Assembly: GCA_036276235.1 (NCBI GenBank)
Contig: DATBDZ010000312.1
Span: 1-28,957, forward strand
From: JANWHF01 sp036276235
GTDB lineage: Bacteria > Planctomycetota > Phycisphaerae > Tepidisphaerales > Tepidisphaeraceae
Direction of reading: 5' to 3'
Length of the DNA stretch: 28,957 bases
Shown here: piece by piece, positions 1 to 6,073 of the stretch
Layout: every line of letters begins with the position of its first letter
How positions within the stretch are numbered: position 1 is the first letter of the stretch
Made by a program: the position numbers and the translations under genes
Notes under the pieces: model-generated
Seen by the model: the letters and a program-made list of their open reading frames with translations, nothing else
Databases searched by the model: none
Told to the model about the DNA's origin: nothing

Positions 1-1
1 T

Positions 2-1372
2 CATGCCTACGACGGACTCATTCTTCACGAACTAGCCCACGTCCGACGCCGCGATCATTTGGTCGGGTGGCTCGAGCTTCTGGCCGGCTGCATCTGGTGG
101 TGGAACCCACTCTATTGGTACGTCCGCCATCAACTACGCGAGAACGCCGAGCTGGCGTGCGACGGCTGGGTAACCAGCCTGCTGCCCGGCGGGCGGCGCG
201 CTTATGGCGAAGCATTGTTGAACATTTGCGAATTCATGTCCCGGCGATCCGCGCCGATGCCCGCCGTGGGCATCAACACCGGCGGCCGCCGATTTCTGGA
301 AAGGAGACTGGCGATGATTCTCCGCGACCAAGTTCCCCTGCGGCTTCCACGCCTCGGACTGTTGGCCCTGGGCCTGCTGGCGACGCTGACGCTTCCCGCG
401 TGGGCGCAGAAAGTCGAGGAGCGCACTGAAGCGACGCGCGCCAGGCCCTTCACCAGCTATCTCAGTATCCCTCCCGCGCCGCCGACTGCCCTTCCCGCCG
501 GCGCGCAGGAAGTGCTCGATCAATTCAATCGCGAGCAGGCGGATATCCGCCGCGAAGCGGAAGAGAAAATCGCCCAGGCGCGCCAGCGCACGTTGGATCA
601 TCTCAAGGAATTGCAGGATCAATACACCAAATCCGGCCAGCTCGATGAGGCGGTGGCCATCCGCGATCGCGTTCGCGAGATGGAAAGCCTGACAAGCCGC
701 GCCCGCCAGCCGATGGAGGATCCTGGCAATCTCACTGCGTTTCGCGATCGCGTAGGACAAACGTTCCTGTTCAATGTTGTCGGGAACTCAGAAGGAACAG
801 TCTGGGGAAACGATGTATACACGGATGATTCCCCGCTGGCCGCCGCGGCGGTCCATGCAGGCGTATTGAAGAATGGGGAGCGAGGAATCGTCCGCGTGAC
901 GATTCTTCCCGGCATGCAGAGCTATCAGGGTGCCCAACGAAACGGCATCACGACGCAATCCTTCGGACCGTGGCAGGGAAGCTACCGTATCGAGCCGCAA
1001 TTGCACGCCTACCGCGAGCCGCCGACGCAGCCGATCGATCTCATGCAACTGCGCGATCGCGTCGGCCAGACATTCCAGTATCAGATCGTCGGCTCAGACT
1101 CCGGAACGATCTGGGGCGATGACGTGTATACGGACGATTCTCCCGTAGCGGTAGCCGCGGTGCACGCCGGCCTGCTGCGGCCTGGCCAGCGCGGAGTGGT
1201 GACGATCAAGATCCTTCCGGGCCGCGAAAACTACACGGGAAGCACCCGCAATGGCGTCACCAGCCAGTCGTACCTCAACTGGGACGGCAGCTACACGTTT
1301 GTCGCTAACTCAGCCCCAGAACCTCGCAGTTATCGCACACGCGAGATACCCGGCGGGCCCAGGCTGTATTGA
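2..1372 (+). CDS. M56 (BlaR1-like) membrane metallopeptidase with two C-terminal LCCL repeats, 5' end outside window
   Basis: The reading frame is already open at base 2, so the N-terminal membrane part lies upstream of the window; 456 residues are visible. The first visible residues hold the zinc motif HELAH (bases 26-40), followed by RRRDHL, a tryptophan-rich hydrophobic segment, and ENAELACD, the usual third-ligand region of M56 peptidases. A hydrophobic helix near visible residues 117-136 should place the rest outside the cytoplasm. A charged stretch (about 160-225) looks like a coiled coil. Two copies of an 84-residue LCCL-type domain follow (bases 740-991 and 1049-1300), each with WGxDVYTDDS and AAVHAG motifs; by eye they are about 60% identical. 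M56 proteins of the BlaR1/MecR1 type sense a signal and cleave a BlaI-type repressor, whose gene usually lies just upstream, outside the window here. The role of the LCCL pair is unknown; an exported ligand-binding or sensor part is inference. Confidence 0.88.
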   Translation, partial: HAYDGLILHELAHVRRRDHLVGWLELLAGCIWWWNPLYWYVRHQLRENAELACDGWVTSLLPGGRRAYGEALLNICEFMSRRSAPMPAVGINTGGRRFLERRLAMILRDQVPLRLPRLGLLALGLLATLTLPAWAQKVEERTEATRARPFTSYLSIPPAPPTALPAGAQEVLDQFNREQADIRREAEEKIAQARQRTLDHLKELQDQYTKSGQLDEAVAIRDRVREMESLTSRARQPMEDPGNLTAFRDRVGQTFLFNVVGNSEGTVWGNDVYTDDSPLAAAAVHAGVLKNGERGIVRVTILPGMQSYQGAQRNGITTQSFGPWQGSYRIEPQLHAYREPPTQPIDLMQLRDRVGQTFQYQIVGSDSGTIWGDDVYTDDSPVAVAAVHAGLLRPGQRGVVTIKILPGRENYTGSTRNGVTSQSYLNWDGSYTFVANSAPEPRSYRTREIPGGPRLY

Positions 1373-1405
1373 TGCGTCCGCCTCGCTGCGCCACCAAACT
1401 CGTGC

Positions 1406-1420
1406 TGGCACACATCTTGC
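1406..1420 (+). promoter_or_regulatory. Sigma-54 (-24/-12) type promoter for the CsbD gene
   Basis: TGGCAC at 1406-1411 and TTGC at 1417-1420 give the GG-N10-GC spacing required by sigma-54 (RpoN) holoenzyme. Transcription would start near 1432, about 23 bases before the CsbD start codon. No enhancer-binding site was recognised. The match was judged by eye; transcription from it is inferred. Confidence 0.6.
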
Positions 1421-1428
1421 CTATTACT

Positions 1429-1446
1429 CCATGTCATTTTACATGG
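1429..1446 (+). promoter_or_regulatory. Small inverted repeat overlapping the CsbD ribosome binding site
   Basis: CCATGT (1429-1434) and ACATGG (1441-1446) can pair around a six-base loop. The right arm runs into the GGAGG ribosome binding site (1445-1449). If transcription starts near 1432, only part of the left arm would be in the RNA, so a role as an operator in DNA is as plausible as an RNA hairpin. Confidence 0.3.
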
Positions 1447-1454
1447 AGGCCTGT

Positions 1455-1643
1455 ATGGCAATGGAAGACGTAGCAGCTGGCAAGATCAAAGAGGCCAAGG
1501 GCAAGGCGAACGATATCGCCGGTGCCGCGAAGGGTGATGTCGGCCAGCAGATCAAAGGCAAAGTCCAGCAGGGCGTCGGCAAGGTCCAGGAGGAGATCGG
1601 AAAGATGGGCCGCAGTCCTGACAAGGATGCGCCCCGCGACTAA
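1455..1643 (+). CDS. CsbD-family small stress-response protein
   Basis: This 62-residue, highly charged protein rich in Lys, Gly and Ala has the CsbD pattern: GKIKEAKGKANDIAG, then QQIKGKVQQGVGKVQEEIG. CsbD proteins are small, largely disordered proteins induced by general stress in many bacteria; their molecular action is not known. The ATG at 1455 was chosen because GGAGG lies five bases upstream; an in-frame ATG at 1443 would leave the ribosome binding site inside the gene. It stands alone, between a sigma-54-like promoter and a strong terminator, so it is probably a single-gene transcript switched on by an activator-dependent signal (inference). Confidence 0.85.
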   Translation: MAMEDVAAGKIKEAKGKANDIAGAAKGDVGQQIKGKVQQGVGKVQEEIGKMGRSPDKDAPRD

Positions 1644-1663
1644 GGACCGTTCTCTCAATGTAA

Positions 1664-1697
1664 GCCGCGGGCGCGGGAAGCGCCCGCGGCTTTCTTG
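1664..1697 (+). terminator. Rho-independent terminator after the CsbD gene
   Basis: A perfect 11-bp G+C-rich stem (1664-1674 with 1680-1690) and a five-base loop GGGAA are followed by TTTCTT. It begins 20 bases after the CsbD stop codon. Confidence 0.85.
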
Positions 1698-1785
1698 TTG
1701 CCGAACTCTTCAACGGACGGCGCGCAATCAGCTAAATTCTTTCGACTGGAATTTGCCCCTGTTTCCAACCGAAAGATGAGCTTTC

Positions 1786-3510
1786 ATGTCAGCAGAGTTG
1801 CGCTTTGTGCGGCTTGTCCCACTCTCGATCACCCTCTTTCTGTTTAGCAGCGCGACAATCGCCCAGACATCCGTCCCCGCCACCCGGGCGACCGCGCGCG
1901 CCAAGAGTCAATACGAATCGTTCGCGATGACCAAACCCGGCGATGTCGCGCGCGGCAAAGCGCTCTTCTTCGACGACTCCAAGCTCGCCTGCTCGAAATG
2001 TCATACCGTCGATTCCAAAGGCGGCAAAGCCGGCCCTGACCTATTTTCCATCGGCGACAAATTCGGGCGTCGCGATCTGGTGGAATCGATCCTCTCCCCT
2101 TCCGCGACCATTGCCGTCGGTTACAGCACGACGCTGGTGAAAACCAAATCCGGCGACGTGATCGAAGGCGTTCTCAAAGAAGCCACCGACGAAGCCATTG
2201 GCCTGATGGGAGCGGATGCGAAGCTTATTCGCATCAAGACGGCCGACATCGATCAACGCCGCACGACTGATGTCTCGCTCATGCCCGAGAATCTGCAAGC
2301 CGGACTGACGACGCAGGAATTTGCCGATCTGATCGAATACCTGGCAAGCCTGAAAGTGCCGGCGACGGCGGCATTTCTGTCACAGGGGATGCCGATCGAT
2401 ATTCCAGAAATCGCCAAGCCGATCGCGCTTGTGCCCTTCATTCAGCCGGAAAATAAATTCACGCATCCGGTGTGGTTTGGCCCCGTGCCCGGCGCGGCAA
2501 ATGTGTTTGCCGTTGTCGAGCATGAATCCGGCAAGATCTGGATTCTCGATAAGAGCACGTCCGCCGAATTTAAATCAGTCCTGGTCGACACCGGAAAATT
2601 CCAAACCGGCACGCGCGGCCTGCTCGGAATGGTTTTTCATCCCAAGTACGCTACCAATCATCGCTACTTCTTCGTCAAACATCTGGTCGATGGAAGCGGC
2701 CACTACACAAGCAATCTGATGGAGGCCGAGGCCGCCGCTGACTTGAAACATAATTCAGGCAAGCCGCCGCGCGTTGTGCTCAAGATCGACGATTCAGCAA
2801 ATGTCCATTACGGCGGCGGCCTGGCCTTCGGCCCCGACGGCTATCTCTACATGGGCATGGGCGACAGCGGCCCGCAAGGCGATCCCAACGGCAACGCCCA
2901 AAACATGAGTAAGCCGCTGGGCAAAATGTTGCGCATGGATGTCGATCATCCCGATGGGGACAAGCTCTATTCGATCCCGGCGGACAATCCCTTCGTTGGC
3001 CGCTCCGACGTGCGCCCGGAAATCTGGGCCTACGGCTTCCGCGAGCCATGGCGATTCAGCTTCGATCCACTCACCAACGATCTGTGGGTCGGCGACGTCG
3101 GCCAGGATCTCTATGAAGAAGTAGACATCGCCCGCAAGGGAGAAAACTACGGCTGGAATGTCTACGAGGGCTTTGCCCCCTACTCCAACCGCACCCGCCG
3201 CGATGCGGAGCATTACGTGCCGCCGATCTTCGCCTACACCCGGAAATACGGCGCAAGTGTCACCGGCGGCTTCGTCTACCGAGCCGACCCCAAATCCTCC
3301 TTCTACGGCGTCTACATCTTCGGCGACTACCAAAACTTCCGCCTCTTCGCGCTCACCCAGGAAAACCGCACGCTCAAAAAAGTCCGCCAGATCGGCAAAC
3401 CGCCGGAGCATCCGGTGTCATTCGGAAGGGATGAGCACGGGGAACTTTATATGGTGGGATATGAGGGGATGATTTTTAAGATGGATCTGAGCGCGGGAGA
3501 GTTTCGTTAG
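1786..3510 (+). CDS. Exported PQQ-dependent sugar dehydrogenase with N-terminal TIGR02603-like heme domain
   Basis: 574 residues. A hydrophobic signal peptide (about 8-26, ending AIAQ-like) is followed by a c-type heme domain with CSKCH at 69-73 and a probable Met ligand in SLMPENL (Met166). The sequence between them (GPDL, SILSPSATIAVGY, GDVIEGVL) matches the planctomycete-type putative heme-binding domain TIGR02603. From about residue 215 the protein is a six-bladed beta-propeller of the soluble glucose/aldose sugar dehydrogenase type, with GLLGMVFHP, GGGLAFGPDGYLYMGMGD and YGFREPWRFSFDP. Such enzymes oxidise sugars with PQQ in the periplasm, and the attached heme would take the electrons. 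The usual planctomycete order places this heme domain at the C-terminus; here it is N-terminal. No PQQ biosynthesis gene is in the window. The substrate cannot be told from sequence. ATG 1786 has only a weak upstream purine run. Confidence 0.88.
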   Translation: MSAELRFVRLVPLSITLFLFSSATIAQTSVPATRATARAKSQYESFAMTKPGDVARGKALFFDDSKLACSKCHTVDSKGGKAGPDLFSIGDKFGRRDLVESILSPSATIAVGYSTTLVKTKSGDVIEGVLKEATDEAIGLMGADAKLIRIKTADIDQRRTTDVSLMPENLQAGLTTQEFADLIEYLASLKVPATAAFLSQGMPIDIPEIAKPIALVPFIQPENKFTHPVWFGPVPGAANVFAVVEHESGKIWILDKSTSAEFKSVLVDTGKFQTGTRGLLGMVFHPKYATNHRYFFVKHLVDGSGHYTSNLMEAEAAADLKHNSGKPPRVVLKIDDSANVHYGGGLAFGPDGYLYMGMGDSGPQGDPNGNAQNMSKPLGKMLRMDVDHPDGDKLYSIPADNPFVGRSDVRPEIWAYGFREPWRFSFDPLTNDLWVGDVGQDLYEEVDIARKGENYGWNVYEGFAPYSNRTRRDAEHYVPPIFAYTRKYGASVTGGFVYRADPKSSFYGVYIFGDYQNFRLFALTQENRTLKKVRQIGKPPEHPVSFGRDEHGELYMVGYEGMIFKMDLSAGEFR

Positions 3511-3606
3511 GACAGTTCCAAACGGTATCGGAGGTTTTTCAAATCTTGATCGCCGATGGTATGATATAGAAGCTTAGCGAACGAGCGGCGCATAAACCTG
3601 CAGATC

Positions 3607-4086
3607 ATGGGCAAAACATCCGCACATCTTCGCCGTAAGCCGTCGGCCCGGATCGATCATCGTCGCGATTCCGAGCGGGATTACCTCATCGCTCCCGAGA
3701 ATCGCGACCTGTTCGTCCGCACCGGCCGTCAGGTGATTGCCGCCTGTAACATGCAGATGCGAATTGAGCGCTGGCTGGAGGTCTACGAAGCAATGTTGGG
3801 GTCAGTGCGCGATTTCGCAGAGGATCACGCCGAGCACATCGCCGAATGCTACGCGGTTCCTCGAAACGCAAAGACGGTGTTGAGCTTCGTTCCCAAAAGT
3901 GCGGAGTTTGACTTTGAACTCGCTAACGAGTTGGCGAAGCTCCAATTCGACTTTCAGCGCCGATTCGCCAATCTTGTGGGCGCGATTGAGGTAGGACAGG
4001 TTCCAGGCTGGGACTTGCCGCGTTTCCTTGATTCGCAAGCGGCCCAACGCGTATACCCGCCCCAGGACGCCAAATCCAACCCTTGA
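3607..4086 (+). CDS. Hypothetical protein, 159 residues
   Basis: I do not recognise a family. The protein is soluble, with no signal peptide or membrane segment. It begins with a basic stretch (HLRRKPSARIDHRRDSERD) and continues with predicted helical, charged sequence such as MRIERWLEVYEAMLGSVRDFAEDHAEHIAE and FELANELAKLQFDFQRRFANL. It is on the same strand as its neighbours but 96 bases after the dehydrogenase, with no clear ribosome binding site before the ATG at 3607. Coding potential rests on the uninterrupted frame and protein-like composition; the third-position G/C bias is weaker than in the neighbours, which could mean a foreign or fast-evolving gene. Confidence 0.6.
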   Translation: MGKTSAHLRRKPSARIDHRRDSERDYLIAPENRDLFVRTGRQVIAACNMQMRIERWLEVYEAMLGSVRDFAEDHAEHIAECYAVPRNAKTVLSFVPKSAEFDFELANELAKLQFDFQRRFANLVGAIEVGQVPGWDLPRFLDSQAAQRVYPPQDAKSNP

Positions 4087-4222
4087 GAAAACTGGCTTGG
4101 CGAAGGACAAAGCCAAAATCGCGCTGCATGTCCAGCAACGCCATCCTCTTCACTCCACCGCCCCACCCGTTACAATCCGCTTCAATCACGTTTGGGGGCC
4201 GCATTGCGAAGGAGAAGAAGCG

Positions 4223-5293
4223 ATGAAAATCTGGCGCAGCTCGTTCACGTCTTTTGGAATCCTTGGATTGATTGCCGGCGGTTTTGTGCTGGCGCATGAT
4301 GGAGATCATTCGGCTCCCCCGCCGCCGGATGCGCTGTGCGTGACGGACAAAGTCACCAGCGGCAGCGGCGCGTTCACCTACGAGAGCGTTCCAAACTGGT
4401 GCCAGATCCCCGACGGCAAGCGCGAGCTCGGCTCCCCCACCCACGGCGGCGTCGTCGTCGATAAGGCCGGCAACATCTACTTCACCATGGACGGCGGCCC
4501 GCACGGAATCCTTGTCTACTCCCGCGATGGCAAACAAGTCCGCGCCTTTGCTGACAAATTCGTCGGCATCCACGGCATCTGCCTCAACGTCGAAAACGGA
4601 GAGGAATTTCTCTACTGCGCCCACCTTGCCGGCAAGCAAGCCGTCAAAATGAAGCTCGACGGCACCGTCGTCTGGACGATCGGCGTGCCGATGGAATCAG
4701 GCAAATATCAGCAGCGCGCTCAATACAACCCGACGTCGATCACGGTCGGGCCCAATGGCAGTGTCTACATCGCCGACGGATACGGCCAGAACTGGGTTCA
4801 CGAATACGATCAGAACCAGAAATACGTCCGCAGCTTCGGCGGCAAGGGAAAGGCCCCCGGCCAGTTCGAAACCTGTCACGGCATCGCACTCGATACGCGC
4901 GGTCCCAAACCCTTGCTCTTGATCTGCGATCGAGAGAATAAGCGCTTGCAGCATTTTGATCTCGATGGAAACTTCGTTGCGGTCGTTACCGAAGGCCTGC
5001 ATCGTCCCTGCTCGATTTCATTCCACGGAAAGAATGTCGCGATAGCGGAACTCCAGGGACGCGTTTCAATTCTCGACGAGAACAACAAAGTCATTTCGGT
5101 GATCGGAGACGCTGAGGACAAGCGCGCCACCGCGACGAACAAAGTCCCTCCCACGGATTGGAAGGAAGGGATCTTCAACGCGGCACACGGAGTGTCATTC
5201 GATAAGGATGCGAATTTGTATGTGGAGGATTGGAACCTTTCGGGTCGGGTGAGCAAGTTCGTGAAGGTTGGCGCGACGGCGCGGGCGGATTGA
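4223..5293 (+). CDS. Exported NHL-repeat beta-propeller protein
   Basis: 356 residues when started at ATG 4223, which has GGAGAAGAAG just upstream and is followed directly by a signal peptide (MKIWRSSFTSFGILGLIAGG). The frame is open further 5', but that part is unlike protein. The mature protein is a chain of NHL-type blades: GGVVVDKAGNIYFTMDG, GIHGICLNV, PTSITVGPNGSVYIADGYG, FETCHGIALD, LLICDRENKRLQHFDLDGNF, and AAHGVSFDKDANLYVEDWN. Related propellers include the peptidylglycine-amidating lyase type and many planctomycete exported binding proteins. Catalytic residues cannot be assigned by eye. It ends 25 bases before the RAYT element. Confidence 0.82.
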   Translation: MKIWRSSFTSFGILGLIAGGFVLAHDGDHSAPPPPDALCVTDKVTSGSGAFTYESVPNWCQIPDGKRELGSPTHGGVVVDKAGNIYFTMDGGPHGILVYSRDGKQVRAFADKFVGIHGICLNVENGEEFLYCAHLAGKQAVKMKLDGTVVWTIGVPMESGKYQQRAQYNPTSITVGPNGSVYIADGYGQNWVHEYDQNQKYVRSFGGKGKAPGQFETCHGIALDTRGPKPLLLICDRENKRLQHFDLDGNFVAVVTEGLHRPCSISFHGKNVAIAELQGRVSILDENNKVISVIGDAEDKRATATNKVPPTDWKEGIFNAAHGVSFDKDANLYVEDWNLSGRVSKFVKVGATARAD

Positions 5294-5318
5294 TGGGGTC
5301 TGCGCACATGGATAGGTG

Positions 5319-5377
5319 CAGCGCACGGAGGATCCGGGCCCTCGCTTAGGCTCGTTCCCGGCGTGGCGAACGGGTTT
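5319..5377 (+). repeat. Left terminal REP repeat of the RAYT unit
   Basis: 59 bases, identical in inverted orientation to 5988-6046. GGAG is at 5327-5330; the hairpin stem pairs CCGGG (5334-5338) with CCCGG (5357-5361). Confidence 0.9.
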
Positions 5378-5423
5378 GGTTGGATCACAGTTTTCTCGTG
5401 AGGTGACCGTGCCCAAAGCCGGA

Positions 5424-6047
5424 ATGCATTGGCGCCATGTGATCGTCAACACGCATTCGAGCTGGTTGCCCGGAAGTCCGCGCGGGTTTCGAAATCGCAA
5501 GCATCGGATTCATTCTTCCGGAGATTATCGCAGTCCACCTCCGCCCGGTGAGCATGAGGGTCTTCATCGGTACAACGCGGGGAAGTCTTCACCGCAGGTC
5601 GAAATTCCGCAGGAGTTGCAGGGTGTTGTTGGTACGACCCTGGTGAACTACCTCGCGCACGAACGGTTTGTGATTCTGGCAGCGTCGGTATCCGATGTCC
5701 ACGCTCATTTCGTCGTCGAACTTCCGTGCGCGCTGGTGAAAGTGAAGGAAATCGTCGGAAGCGCCAAAGAGCGCGCCTCGCGCCAGTTGAGCGTTCACAT
5801 CGACGGTTTTCGCTGGGCCGCTGGTGGGACATACAAATTGATCGACAGCGAGAAACATCTCCGCGCCGCGGTTCAATACGTCGCGACGAAACAGGAACCT
5901 AGCGCGTGGTCGTGGTGTTATCGTTGCGGTACACCACGTGAGCAGAATCGATGCAAACACAATCACAAGAGCATCGTGAATCAGAAGAAACCCGTTCGCC
6001 ACGCCGGGAACGAGCCTAAGCGAGGGCCCGGATCCTCCGTGCGCTGA
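5424..6047 (+). CDS. REP-associated tyrosine transposase (RAYT, Y1 HUH family)
   Basis: 207 residues from ATG 5424; an in-frame GTG at 5409 would add five residues and has GAGGTGA immediately before it. The start HWRHVIVNTHSSWLPGSPRG and the IHSSGDYRSPPPPGEH segment are typical of the Y1 transposase-like proteins common in planctomycetes. The HUH metal motif is His93-Ala-His95 (VHAHFVVELP), and the likely catalytic tyrosine is Tyr152 (AVQYVATKQ), near the usual AW-W end of the domain. The family nicks and joins single-stranded DNA at REP hairpins. The last 19 residues before the stop are encoded by the right terminal repeat, so the gene and its end sequence overlap. The frame is intact with all three key residues, so the enzyme may be active. 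Confidence 0.85.
   Translation: MHWRHVIVNTHSSWLPGSPRGFRNRKHRIHSSGDYRSPPPPGEHEGLHRYNAGKSSPQVEIPQELQGVVGTTLVNYLAHERFVILAASVSDVHAHFVVELPCALVKVKEIVGSAKERASRQLSVHIDGFRWAAGGTYKLIDSEKHLRAAVQYVATKQEPSAWSWCYRCGTPREQNRCKHNHKSIVNQKKPVRHAGNEPKRGPGSSVR
5988..6046 (-). repeat. Right terminal REP repeat of the RAYT unit
   Basis: 59 bases, identical to 5319-5377 on the opposite strand. CTCC (GGAG reversed) is at 6035-6038; the stem is CCGGG (6004-6008) with CCCGG (6027-6031). It also encodes the C-terminus and stop of the transposase. Confidence 0.9.
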
Positions 6048-6073
6048 CGTCTGGATTCAAAAGGACACACGAC

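Larger units (their letters stand above)
5319..6046. mobile_element. RAYT mobile unit: transposase gene between perfect 59-bp inverted REP repeats
   Basis: A 728-bp unit is bounded by two identical, inverted 59-bp sequences and contains a single transposase gene. Each end carries, from outside inward, GCGCAC, the tetranucleotide GGAG, and a hairpin with stem CCGGG/CCCGG. REP sequences associated with RAYT transposases are known to begin with GTAG or GGAG followed by an imperfect palindrome, so the layout fits well. It lies 25 bases after the NHL gene stop and 27 bases before the next start codon. No target duplication was seen, as expected for IS200/IS605-like single-strand transposition. Confidence 0.82.

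Noticed and set aside
3546..3565. Possible sigma-70 promoter (TTGATC and TATGAT) before the 159-residue protein gene
   Set aside because: Only eight bases separate the two boxes instead of about 17.
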